A DNA stretch of 64,000 bases from Cyclobacterium marinum DSM 745 (lineage in GTDB: Bacteria > Bacteroidota > Bacteroidia > Cytophagales > Cyclobacteriaceae), in the NCBI RefSeq assembly GCF_000222485.1, contig NC_015914.1, positions 1,116,001 through 1,180,000 on the forward strand. The letters are read 5' to 3'. The translations under genes and the position numbers were made by a program. A model generated the notes under the pieces. It saw only the letters and a list, made by a program, of their open reading frames with translations. It did not search any database and was not told the DNA's origin. Each line of letters starts with the position of its first letter. The first letter of the stretch is position 1. Below are positions 26,395 through 34,706 of the stretch, in pieces.

Positions 26395-26539
26395 AAAATT
26401 TATCTTTAATTTACAAGTAAACCCTGGTAATCTACGGAAAATTAATCAAGAAATCTTGCAAAAAAATTCATTAACAAACACTCTTTGAGGCAAATAGTTA
26501 AATTTCCTATTCCATTCCATAAAAAGCCTACAATTTAGG

Positions 26540-26547
26540 TACATTTG
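26540..26547 (+). promoter_or_regulatory. -7 promoter element for the GNAT-nitrilase operon
   Basis: TACATTTG matches the TAnnTTTG consensus, with its last base 16 nt before the ATG, implying a short leader of about 10 nt. A -33 TTTG is not obvious. Confidence 0.42.
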
Positions 26548-26563
26548 TTGCTAATTTCATGCC

Positions 26564-28108
26564 ATGAGTAAACAAAACGAAGAACTCGAACATAGACTAA
26601 AACTCAGAAATATCAAACATTCTGATTTTAATGACATCCGGGAAATAATGGTTTCTACTTACAAAACCGAAGCCATGTCTTGGACCAAGGAAGAATTTGA
26701 AAACCAACTCAATGCTTTTCCGGAAGGTCAAATCTGCCTAGAAGATAATGGAAAGGTCGTAGCAGTGGCCCTAAGTATCATTGTTGATTATTCTAAATAC
26801 GGGGATAATCACTCCTATGAGCAGATCATTGGCTACGGCAAGTTTGACACCCATGATGATAACGGAGACACGCTTTATGGTACCGATGTTTTCGTAGATA
26901 AAGAATACAGAGGATTAAGATTAGGAAGAAGACTGTATGATGCCCGTAAGGAGCTATGTGAAAACCTAAATTTAAGGTCAATTATTGCAGGTGGAAGAAT
27001 TCCCGGATACAGCAAATTCGCTGATAAAATGTCTCCTCGAAAATACATAGAATTAGTAAAGAATAAGGAAATTTTTGATCCGGTTCTTTCCTTTCAGCTT
27101 GCCAACGAATTTCACGTAAGAAAAGTAATCACAAAATATTTACCCGAAGATACCGACTCGAGGGCTTATGCAACACTACTTGAGTGGATCAATATCTACT
27201 ACGAAAAAGAAGAAAAGCTCATTGGCAATAAAAAAACAATTGTTAGACTAGGTCTTGTACAATGGAAAATGAGGCGATTTAATGATGTTGACGACCTCAT
27301 GCAGCAAGTAGAGTTTTTTGTAGACACGGTATCTGATTACCAATCTGATTTTTGCTTATTCCCGGAGTTTTTTAATGCGCCGCTTCTGGCAGGATTTAAT
27401 AAAATGGACGCTTCAGAAGCCATCAGAAATTTGGCGGATTACACGGAAGAGATCATTAACCGGATGCGGGATCTTGCCCTGTCATACAATGTAAATATCA
27501 TTGCTGGTAGCATGCCTGAATACGATGGAAAAAAACTTCGAAATGTCAGTTATTTATGCAGAAGAGATGGCACCATGGACAAGCAATACAAGCTCCATAT
27601 TACACCGGACGAACAATCTTACTGGGGGCTACAAGGAGGGAATGGTATCAGCGTTTTTGACACAGATGCCGGAAAAGTTGGTATACTCATCTGTTACGAT
27701 GTAGAATTCCCAGAGTTAGGACGGATTTTGGCTGAAAAAGAAATGGACATTCTTTTTGTTCCATTTTGGACAGATACAAAAAATGCGTACCTCAGGGTAA
27801 GCACTTGTGCCAAGGCAAGAGCTATCGAAAATGAATGTTATGTGGCCATAACCGGTTCTGTGGGAAATCTCCCTAGGGTAGAAAACATGGACATTCAGCA
27901 TTCCCAAGCAGCCATATATTCACCGTCTGATTTTTCATTCCCTCATGATGCAATTATAGGTGAAGCTTCTCTGAATACAGAAACTACGATCGTGGCGGAT
28001 GTAGACTTGGCCTTGTTAACCAAATTGCGTAAAACAGGAAGTGTTCGAAACCTTGAACAACGAAGGCTAGACCTGTACTCAATACAATGGAAAAAAAATA
28101 GGAAATGA
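26564..28108 (+). CDS. Fusion of GNAT acetyltransferase and carbon-nitrogen hydrolase (nitrilase superfamily)
   Basis: Two-domain enzyme: residues 1 to about 215 form a GNAT N-acetyltransferase (acetyl-CoA loop region YGTDVFVDKEYRGLRLGRRLYDARK), and about 228-505 a nitrilase-superfamily amidase with triad E268 (LFPEFFNAP), K343 (KQYKLHITP) and C377 (GILICYDVEFPELGR). The same fusion is widespread in Bacteroidota and Proteobacteria, but its substrate is not established; the shared use of amide chemistry suggests amide repair or N-acyl turnover. It overlaps kdsC by 4 nt (ATGA), placing it at the head of an envelope-related operon. Confidence 0.93.
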   Translation: MSKQNEELEHRLKLRNIKHSDFNDIREIMVSTYKTEAMSWTKEEFENQLNAFPEGQICLEDNGKVVAVALSIIVDYSKYGDNHSYEQIIGYGKFDTHDDNGDTLYGTDVFVDKEYRGLRLGRRLYDARKELCENLNLRSIIAGGRIPGYSKFADKMSPRKYIELVKNKEIFDPVLSFQLANEFHVRKVITKYLPEDTDSRAYATLLEWINIYYEKEEKLIGNKKTIVRLGLVQWKMRRFNDVDDLMQQVEFFVDTVSDYQSDFCLFPEFFNAPLLAGFNKMDASEAIRNLADYTEEIINRMRDLALSYNVNIIAGSMPEYDGKKLRNVSYLCRRDGTMDKQYKLHITPDEQSYWGLQGGNGISVFDTDAGKVGILICYDVEFPELGRILAEKEMDILFVPFWTDTKNAYLRVSTCAKARAIENECYVAITGSVGNLPRVENMDIQHSQAAIYSPSDFSFPHDAIIGEASLNTETTIVADVDLALLTKLRKTGSVRNLEQRRLDLYSIQWKKNRK

Positions 28109-28650
28109 ATCACTTCAATATAAATTATAAAGAAGTCCTTTCTAAAGCTAAAGACATTAAACTTATTGTTACAGATCTGGATGGTGTTTTGACAGATGGG
28201 GGCATAGTATTGGATGACAACGGAATGGAATACAAGAGGTTTCAAGTTAAGGATGGGCAAATCATCCGTTTTCTTCGTGAATCCGGTATCAAAACCGGGA
28301 TTATTACCGGTAGAGACGTGTCCGTATCGAAAATCCGTTGTGAACAAATGGGAGTAGATTTTCACTTACATGGAGTAAATGATAAATGGCCCACATTACT
28401 ATCCATTATCACAGAAATGGGTTTGAAAACCAATCAAGTTGCTTATATTGGAGATGATATAATTGACATGGAATTACTGAGCCATGCAGGCTTTTCTGCA
28501 GCTCCGGCAGATGCCATCTTCTACATCAAGGACAAGGTGGATTATGTTACTTTAAAAAAAGGTGGCGAAGGAGCTTTTAGGGAACTGGCAGATTTAATCC
28601 TTTATGCCAATGAAAACCTTCCTTCATCCATTACCTCTACCGCAAATTAA
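28105..28650 (+). CDS. kdsC: 3-deoxy-D-manno-octulosonate 8-phosphate phosphatase
   Basis: HAD-superfamily phosphatase that dephosphorylates KDO-8-phosphate in lipopolysaccharide core synthesis. Nucleophile D24 and acid D26 lie in IVTDLDGVLTDGG (21-33), GIITGRDVSVSKIRCEQMG is the second HAD motif, and AYIGDDIIDMELLSHAGFSAAP the third. At 181 residues it has the lean, capless KdsC architecture. Direct adjacency to kdsA supports the assignment over other small HAD phosphatases. Confidence 0.95.
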   Translation: MNHFNINYKEVLSKAKDIKLIVTDLDGVLTDGGIVLDDNGMEYKRFQVKDGQIIRFLRESGIKTGIITGRDVSVSKIRCEQMGVDFHLHGVNDKWPTLLSIITEMGLKTNQVAYIGDDIIDMELLSHAGFSAAPADAIFYIKDKVDYVTLKKGGEGAFRELADLILYANENLPSSITSTAN

Positions 28651-29520
28651 TTGACCAAAAAAAACTTAAGAATGAAAATTAGCCAACAAGAGATGACCAT
28701 AAATGGAAACTTAAAACTAGGTGGAAATCAACCTGTATTATTTTCAGGGCCCTGTGCGGTGGAAAGTCCGGAAATATGTCTGGAAATTGGCACTAAAATA
28801 AAAACCTTGTCAGAAAAGCATGGCTTTGGCTATGTATTTAAAGCCTCCTTCGACAAGGCTAACCGAACCTCTACAGAATCATTTAGAGGCATTGGGTTTG
28901 AAAAATCTTTACAAGTATTGGAAATGGTTGGCCAAACCCTTGACGTTCCTTTGGTCACAGACATACATGAAAGTTATCAAGTGGAAGCGGTAGCTGAGGT
29001 AGTAGATGTATTGCAAATCCCGGCATTTCTCTGCAGGCAAACCGACTTACTAATAGCAGCAGGAAAAACCGGTAAAGCCATCAAGATTAAACGGGGTCAA
29101 TTTATGGCTCCTGAAGACATGCAATATGCGGTGGATAAAATTCGATCCACAGGTAACAACAACGTGGCCCTTACAGAAAGAGGATTCTCGCTAGGCTACC
29201 ATAACCTTGTAGTTGACATGCGAGCATTACCTATAATGCGCCAGTTTGCTCCTGTAGTTTTTGATGTAACTCACAGTGTTCAGCAGCCTGGCGCAAATAA
29301 AGGAAGCAGTGGAGGACAGAGACAGATGGCTCCTTATCTTGCAAGGGCAGCTGCTGCTGCAGGTGTGGACGGGTTCTTTATAGAAACTCACCCCAACCCG
29401 TCAGTTGCTTTAAGTGACGGTCCAAATATGGTCCCTCTGGATAAAATGGATGAATTTCTAGCCATGCTAAAAGATGCATGGACAATAGGAAATAATTATA
29501 AAAATTATTCTTTGCAATGA
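28651..29520 (+). CDS. kdsA: 3-deoxy-8-phosphooctulonate synthase
   Basis: Condenses arabinose-5-phosphate with PEP to make KDO-8-phosphate for the lipid A-core. Core motifs are LFSGPCAVESPEICLEIG, FKASFDKANRTS, FLCRQTDLL, KIKRGQFMAPEDM, FDVTHSVQQPG and the C-terminal ETHPNPSVALSDGPNM. KdsA exists in metal-dependent and independent forms; the form is not decided here. The frame opens at TTG 28651, immediately after the kdsC stop, but ATG 28672 gives the more usual N terminus. It overlaps the L,D-transpeptidase gene by 4 nt (ATGA). Confidence 0.96.
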   Translation: MTKKNLRMKISQQEMTINGNLKLGGNQPVLFSGPCAVESPEICLEIGTKIKTLSEKHGFGYVFKASFDKANRTSTESFRGIGFEKSLQVLEMVGQTLDVPLVTDIHESYQVEAVAEVVDVLQIPAFLCRQTDLLIAAGKTGKAIKIKRGQFMAPEDMQYAVDKIRSTGNNNVALTERGFSLGYHNLVVDMRALPIMRQFAPVVFDVTHSVQQPGANKGSSGGQRQMAPYLARAAAAAGVDGFFIETHPNPSVALSDGPNMVPLDKMDEFLAMLKDAWTIGNNYKNYSLQ

Positions 29521-31187
29521 AGAAAGCTAAGTGGTACTTCTTTTTATTTTGGTTTGGGCTAATGCTTTGTTTGAGCATCAATGCCTTTTCCCAAAACCAA
29601 TTGGTAAGTGGGCAGATTAGAACACTTATCGAAGGAGACAGTACATACTTTAACATTGCTTTTGATCAGTACCCATTACACTCGAGAACAGCGCTAATTT
29701 CTTTTTATACTGAAAGGTCTTTCATACCGGGGTGGTCAGAAAATCAACAATTGACTTGCAATGCTCTGGAATTGCGACACCTTATTCAAAATGCATCTTT
29801 TGATGGCTTACTACCGGAAGATTACCACCTAGAAGGCCTTAACTCTTTTTTTGAAAAATATTTTTCAGGAATTCCCTTAACTCCCTTTGAATTGGCCAAG
29901 GTAGATTTTTTACTTAGTGATGCATTTATCCTATATGCCAACCATATTTTCGGAGGGAAAGTCCATCCGGAACACCTCCACAACACTTGGGAAATCTTGC
30001 AGAAAGGAAATGAACCCAAAGTAATAGAAAAACTCTACTTGGCTGTATCAGAAAATAACGTAAAAAAACAACTTTTCAGCTTGCAGCCAAAATTTGCTAT
30101 TTATCCACGCATGAGGCAATCCATGAAAAAATATTTGGAGCTAGAAAAACTTATCTCCGGAAAAAACTGGCAAAAGATATCTCCGAAAGAATCAATTGAG
30201 CCTCTTCAAGAAAATGAATTGATCCCCTCCATTCGGAAAAGGTTGCAATTGTGGAAAGACCTAAAGCCTTATCCTCTTTCATCTGGAGAAGAAAATATTT
30301 TCGACTCCCTAATGCTTCAAGGTGTTAGAACCTTCCAAGAAAGAAATGGGCTTCATCCGGACGGGGTACTCGGAAAGGCCACGATAGAAGCATTGAACAA
30401 ATCCCCTCAAGAACTTATCAAGCAGGTAAGTGTCAATATGGAAAGGTTAAGATGGCTTCCCGACACAACTGTACAGGAATTTATATTGGTCAATATCGCC
30501 AACTATTCATTGGATTACATCAATAAAAAAGACACCTTACTTCATTCCAATGCCATTGTAGGGAAAACCTACAGAAAAACTCCCGTTTTCAATGGGACTA
30601 TGAGTTATTTGGTCTTTAGTCCTACTTGGACAGTTCCTCCTACTATATTGAAAAATGATGTAATCCCTGCGGTAAAGGAAAATCCTAATTACCTTCAATC
30701 AAAAAACATGCGTATTCTTGATTTTTCAGGAAAAGAAATCTCCCCATCTTCAATCAATTGGCGCACGGTTAATGGAGATAATTTTAAATACATGGTAAGA
30801 CAAGACCCAGGACCATCCAACGCCCTTGGCAGGGTAAAGTTTATGTTTCCCAATAAGCACAATGTTTACATTCATGACACGCCCTCAAGGTCGCTCTTTT
30901 CAAAAGAAGACAGGGCTTTAAGTTCTGGCTGTATACGTATAGAACGTCCCGTAGACCTAGCCAAATTATTACTTTCCGACCAAGAAAAATGGACAGATGA
31001 TTTAATAAAAGAAGCACTTTCAGACAATAAAGAGCGAACTGTTAGCTTAACAAGAAAAATACCTGTGATTATTCTCTATCTAACCTTTTGGACAGATAGC
31101 AGAAAAAAGGAACAAGTAAGGAAAGATATTTATGAAAGAGATGATGAGCTCTATAAGTTAATGCGAAAACCGATAACAAATCAATAA
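29517..31187 (+). CDS. L,D-transpeptidase, YcbB (LdtD) type
   Basis: Periplasmic transpeptidase that forms 3-3 crosslinks in peptidoglycan. A signal peptide (about 1-25, ending NAFSQ) is followed by a scaffold domain, a peptidoglycan-binding repeat (LMLQGVRTFQERNGLHPDG, about 262-280) and a C-terminal YkuD catalytic domain with H453 and nucleophile C472 in ALSSGCIRIE. The long 556-residue form matches YcbB rather than the short ErfK-type enzymes. It is translationally coupled to kdsA and faces a second, unrelated L,D-transpeptidase gene 17 nt downstream. Confidence 0.93.
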   Translation: MKKAKWYFFLFWFGLMLCLSINAFSQNQLVSGQIRTLIEGDSTYFNIAFDQYPLHSRTALISFYTERSFIPGWSENQQLTCNALELRHLIQNASFDGLLPEDYHLEGLNSFFEKYFSGIPLTPFELAKVDFLLSDAFILYANHIFGGKVHPEHLHNTWEILQKGNEPKVIEKLYLAVSENNVKKQLFSLQPKFAIYPRMRQSMKKYLELEKLISGKNWQKISPKESIEPLQENELIPSIRKRLQLWKDLKPYPLSSGEENIFDSLMLQGVRTFQERNGLHPDGVLGKATIEALNKSPQELIKQVSVNMERLRWLPDTTVQEFILVNIANYSLDYINKKDTLLHSNAIVGKTYRKTPVFNGTMSYLVFSPTWTVPPTILKNDVIPAVKENPNYLQSKNMRILDFSGKEISPSSINWRTVNGDNFKYMVRQDPGPSNALGRVKFMFPNKHNVYIHDTPSRSLFSKEDRALSSGCIRIERPVDLAKLLLSDQEKWTDDLIKEALSDNKERTVSLTRKIPVIILYLTFWTDSRKKEQVRKDIYERDDELYKLMRKPITNQ

Positions 31188-31204
31188 AAATTCATTAGGA
31201 GAAA

Positions 31205-31933
31205 TTAGCTTGAGGCCCATTCTTTGATAAAAACAGATTGCCTTCTATATTGAGGTTCGCTAGCATGGACAAATAAGCAACTTTTTTCTTTTATCAATTC
31301 AATGATAGCTTCAAAATTATCAGAAGGTAAAGCCGGACAACCTAAACTTCTACCAAGCCTTCCATGCCGTTTAACGAATGAATTTTCAGCATAATCAGCA
31401 GCATGTATCACAATGGCTCTTGCCCTAGCATTGTCGTTAATCCCTTTTTCCATTCCATCCAACCGCAGAGATTTCCCATGTTTCCCAACATATGTTTCAC
31501 CTGTTAGGTAAAACCCTAGACTACTCATATAGCTTTCCGGTATATTCGAAAATTTTTCAGCATGCAAACCACCCGAATTCCTTCCATGGGCCACAAGAGA
31601 AGCATATTCCAAGGTTTGATTATCAAAATCAATTACCCAAAGCCTTTGTTCATAGGAGGGCAAATCAAAATCGATTATTGTCAATGGTTTTCCTTCTTCA
31701 ATCAAACCCTCGTCAATCATTTTCGAATAACCTTCATAGGCCATGGTCAAGACTTCCTTCTTAAGCAATGGGTGTTTATCCCCCACTTTCTCCCATAGAT
31801 TTTCTACATTTTCGCCAATTGCCATAGTCCCATCTTTTTCCATTGGAATTGTATTGACAAAAAGGGAAGGTTGCATCTCAATGGCAAAAACCGGAAATAC
31901 TATAAAAATTGTAAAGGCAATTATTTTAATCAT
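31205..31933 (-). CDS. L,D-transpeptidase catalytic domain family protein (PF13645 type)
   Basis: Exported murein L,D-transpeptidase-like protein: a short signal segment (MIKIIAFTIFIVFPVFA), then a YkuD-like domain with the catalytic cysteine C199 in GRLGRSLGCPALPSDN and the preceding AIVIHAADYAE histidine motif. The family (PF13645) is distinct from the YcbB type encoded next door, and its specific role (crosslinking versus lipoprotein attachment) is not known. It is the reverse-strand partner of the adjacent LdtD-type gene, sharing a 17-nt gap. Confidence 0.9.
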   Translation of the reverse strand: MIKIIAFTIFIVFPVFAIEMQPSLFVNTIPMEKDGTMAIGENVENLWEKVGDKHPLLKKEVLTMAYEGYSKMIDEGLIEEGKPLTIIDFDLPSYEQRLWVIDFDNQTLEYASLVAHGRNSGGLHAEKFSNIPESYMSSLGFYLTGETYVGKHGKSLRLDGMEKGINDNARARAIVIHAADYAENSFVKRHGRLGRSLGCPALPSDNFEAIIELIKEKSCLFVHASEPQYRRQSVFIKEWASS

Positions 31934-32424
31934 AAGAAATCTTATACATGCAAATGCAAGATTAAAAGGATAAATCTCAATAAACCACTACAATATAAGT
32001 CAATTTAACATCAAAATAATTCCCAAATGGCAAAAAAATTGCTGGTTTACTTTGGGCAACCCCAATACAAAAGAGGGAAAAAGCAATTCCAGAAATATCT
32101 ATTTTGATCATTTTCACTCCTTTTTTAATCAAATGAACTAATAACACTTGGAGTCAATAAGTTGACAATATACCTAAACAAAAACCCCGGAGGAGAAAAT
32201 TAAATGATCAATCTAACCGAACGCCAGGACTCACTTTAACCTTAATTTGATTAATTTTGAACCGATTCGCCCTAAATATTTGTTCTTTCGGTTGAAAAAG
32301 GTAAAATGGGCTAGAAATTAAATGTAGGCCAATTAATAAAAGCTAGAAACTTTACGATTTCTTTATCCTCGTGGGTATAGAAACATAAAAAAAACAATTA
32401 TACAGGTATTCTGTTAAACAATTT
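31934..32424. other. Non-coding gap of 491 bp
   Basis: This AT-rich stretch lies between the divergent L,D-transpeptidase and PTPS genes. A plus-strand TAATTTTG (32252-32259) matches the -7 consensus and would give a roughly 160-nt leader, but lacks a -33 TTTG at the right distance. No riboswitch fold, tRNA or other RNA gene was recognised, and no preQ1 aptamer core was seen. Much of the gap remains unexplained. Confidence 0.5.
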
Positions 32425-32835
32425 ATGAAAATAGCCATTTATAGAAAAGAGCACTTTAATGCTGCCCATAGGCTTCACAACCCACAGTGGTCAGCGGAAA
32501 AAAATGATGCAGTTTTCGGAAAATGTAATAATCCCAGTTACCATGGCCACAATTATGACCTGGAAGTAAAGCTTACAGGTCCAATAGATCCTGAAACAGG
32601 CTATGTCTATGACATGAAGTTATTGAAGGATGTAATTAAAGAAAATGTTACGAAAAAGTTTGATCACAAAAATTTAAATTTAGATGTCGATGAATTCAAG
32701 AACCTTAATCCAACTGCAGAAAACATTGCTGTGGTTATTTGGAATATTTTGAGAGAGAAAATTGAATTAAAATACGACTTAACAATTCGATTATATGAAA
32801 CAGAAAGAAACTTTGTTGAATTCAGCGGGGATTGA
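32425..32835 (+). CDS. 6-pyruvoyltetrahydropterin synthase / QueD family (PTPS-II motif)
   Basis: 136-residue PTPS-fold enzyme acting on dihydroneopterin triphosphate. Zinc ligands are H15 (FNAAHRL) with H40 and H42 (YHGHNY), and the catalytic cysteine is C34. The spacing C34-N-N-P-S-Y-H40-G-H42 is C-x5-HGH, the arrangement of true PTPS (tetrahydrobiopterin type, PTPS-II), whereas queuosine QueD has C-x3-HGH. LYETERNFVEF near the C terminus carries the usual catalytic Glu. This favours a biopterin-like route over queuosine, but 6-carboxytetrahydropterin synthase activity cannot be excluded. folE overlaps its 3' end by 41 nt. Confidence 0.85.
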   Translation: MKIAIYRKEHFNAAHRLHNPQWSAEKNDAVFGKCNNPSYHGHNYDLEVKLTGPIDPETGYVYDMKLLKDVIKENVTKKFDHKNLNLDVDEFKNLNPTAENIAVVIWNILREKIELKYDLTIRLYETERNFVEFSGD

Positions 32836-33496
32836 TCTCAATCAAGCCATTGACGACATAGGAGATGACCATATTTCTTCTTCCCATGACACTCCATTGC
32901 GGGAAGATGCTTTTGAGATGGATGATGATCTGAAAATGGAATTGATTGAAAAACATTTTAAAGAAATCATGAATATTCTTGGCATGGACCTGAAAGACGA
33001 TAGCTTGAAAGGCACTCCAAAAAGAGTAGCTAAAATGTTTGTGAAAGAAGTTTTTTCAGGACTGGACCCAAAAAACAAACCAGAGGTAAAACTATTTGAA
33101 AATAAATACAAGTACAATGAAATGCTGGTAGAGAAAGACATTACCTTTTTCTCCCACTGTGAACATCATTTTGTACCTATTTATGGAAAAGCACATGTGG
33201 CTTATATTTCTAATGGCAGTGTAATCGGATTGTCTAAAATAAATAGAATTGTTCAATATTTTGCCAAAAGGCCTCAGGTTCAAGAAAGGCTTACTGTCCA
33301 AATTGGTAATGAACTAAAAAAAGCTTTAGGGACAGATGATGTAGCTGTAATTATGGACGCAGACCATATGTGCGTATCCAGCAGAGGCGTACGAGACACT
33401 AGCAGCAGTACTGTCACCTCTTTTTATAGCGGGAAGTTTGAAAATGACAATCAAAAAAGAACCGAATTCCTCAAATACATTTCTCTATCAAGGTAA
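32795..33496 (+). CDS. folE: GTP cyclohydrolase I
   Basis: Makes dihydroneopterin triphosphate from GTP, the entry to folate and pterin pathways. Zinc ligands C122 and H125 lie in FFSHCEHHFVPIYG, and C193 in DHMCVSSRGVRD; LIEKHFKEIMNILGMDL is the usual helical core entry and LKGTPKRVAKMFVKEVF is also diagnostic. The ATG at 32795 lies inside the PTPS gene, 41 nt before its stop. In-frame TTGs at 32813 and 32816 are weaker alternatives. A terminator follows, closing a two-gene pterin unit. Confidence 0.96.
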   Translation: MKQKETLLNSAGIDLNQAIDDIGDDHISSSHDTPLREDAFEMDDDLKMELIEKHFKEIMNILGMDLKDDSLKGTPKRVAKMFVKEVFSGLDPKNKPEVKLFENKYKYNEMLVEKDITFFSHCEHHFVPIYGKAHVAYISNGSVIGLSKINRIVQYFAKRPQVQERLTVQIGNELKKALGTDDVAVIMDADHMCVSSRGVRDTSSSTVTSFYSGKFENDNQKRTEFLKYISLSR

Positions 33497-33527
33497 TCTC
33501 CTTTTAACCTTATAATTAACTGTATTT

Positions 33528-33564
33528 AAAGCTGTTATTTCTAAAAAAATAACAGCTTTTTTTT
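33528..33564 (+). terminator. Terminator after folE
   Basis: The hairpin AAAGCTGTTATTT ... AAATAACAGCTTT followed by a T-run is a standard intrinsic terminator, 31 nt after the folE stop. Confidence 0.9.
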
Positions 33565-33644
33565 ATACCTCCCCATTTTACCAGGAAAAATATTAAACAA
33601 TTTGGCTACTAATTAATTCTACTTAGTAAACATTGTGTAAGTAT

Positions 33645-34325
33645 ATGAAGGGAAAGAAGATTATCATCATCGGTGGTAAAAGTGGAATTGGTAAAAAAGT
33701 GGTGGAAAGTCTCAACCAAAAAGGTGCCGAGGTATATGCTTTCTCAAGGTCATTTTCAGGAGAACACCACTTTGATGTTTTAGAAGATTTTGAAGCAATA
33801 CCCAATGTACCTGAAGAAATTCATGGATTGGTTTATTGCCCAGGGACAATCAATTTAAAACCATTCAAAAGGCTAACAATCGATGACTTCAGACATGACC
33901 TGGAGGTCAATTACCTTGGAGCAATAAAAACGTTACAGTTTTTAGAGAATTCATTGAAAAAATCGAAAACTGCCTCTGTTGTGCTATATAGTAGCATTGC
34001 AGTACAGACCGGCTTGGGTTTTCACAGCTCCATTGCCGGGGCAAAAGGGGCCATAGAAGGGCTTACTCGGTCTCTCGCAGCCGAATGGGCCAATTTTGGT
34101 ATTCGCGTCAATGCCATTGCACCATCACTTACCGACACTCCTTTAGCAAAGGTTTTGCTTTCTACGGATGACAAACGAAATACTGCTGATAAAAGGCATC
34201 CCCTTGGCCGGTTTGGGAAAGCTACAGATATTGCTGCCGCTACAATATTTTTACTATCTGATCAATCTTCTTGGGTTACCGGGCAGGTAATTAAGGTGGA
34301 TGGTGGCATATCGGCAATTAAATAA
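33645..34325 (+). CDS. SDR family oxidoreductase lacking the canonical active-site Tyr
   Basis: 226-residue Rossmann-fold short-chain dehydrogenase. The nucleotide motif is GGKSGIG (10-16), and the catalytic Ser region is SSIAVQTG. In the YxxxK position, K134 is present but the Tyr site is Ile130 (IAGAKGAIEGLTRS), so the classical proton donor is missing. Other SDRs with I/V in this position exist, suggesting a non-canonical mechanism or a binding role. It lies immediately after the folE terminator, in the position a sepiapterin-reductase-like enzyme would occupy. ATG 33645 is preferred to the upstream TTG 33633, which only adds MCKY. Confidence 0.87.
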   Translation: MKGKKIIIIGGKSGIGKKVVESLNQKGAEVYAFSRSFSGEHHFDVLEDFEAIPNVPEEIHGLVYCPGTINLKPFKRLTIDDFRHDLEVNYLGAIKTLQFLENSLKKSKTASVVLYSSIAVQTGLGFHSSIAGAKGAIEGLTRSLAAEWANFGIRVNAIAPSLTDTPLAKVLLSTDDKRNTADKRHPLGRFGKATDIAAATIFLLSDQSSWVTGQVIKVDGGISAIK

Positions 34326-34394
34326 TTACCCCCTTCAATGGAAAAAATAGAGCAGATAGGCAAGGATTGCCTTCGTATTTAAATCAGTTAAGTA

Positions 34395-34658
34395 ATGAGG
34401 ACTCCACCGGAATCATATCTAATTTTTAAAGCAGAATTAAAAAAAGCCAAGCTTGAAAAAGAGCTATTAAAGCAAGAATATGAGGATAAGCTAAAAAAAA
34501 TCAACCAAGAATTATCCCGATTGAAAGAGCAAATTTCAGCCCAACAAGACCTGATGAAAACAACCATAAATTATGCAGTTAAGCTTGAAGATGACTTAGA
34601 GAATTTCAAACAGTTTGTTGAAGAGGAGAAAAACAATAGAAAAAGCTCTTTTCATTAA
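34395..34658 (+). CDS. Small coiled-coil protein
   Basis: 87-residue protein of no recognised family. Residues about 10-75 form one continuous charged heptad-like helix (KAELKKAKLEKELLKQEYED ... LSRLKEQISAQQDL), so a dimeric or trimeric coiled coil is likely. It may bind the product of the next gene. No signal peptide or membrane helix is seen. Confidence 0.62.
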   Translation: MRTPPESYLIFKAELKKAKLEKELLKQEYEDKLKKINQELSRLKEQISAQQDLMKTTINYAVKLEDDLENFKQFVEEEKNNRKSSFH

Positions 34659-34706
34659 TCAATTATTTACATTGCCTGTATAATAAGGTAATGAAGCAGA
34701 ACAAGA

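Noticed and set aside
31934..32424. PreQ1 riboswitch before the QueD-like gene
   Set aside because: No aptamer core was found, and the enzyme's motif argues against queuosine.
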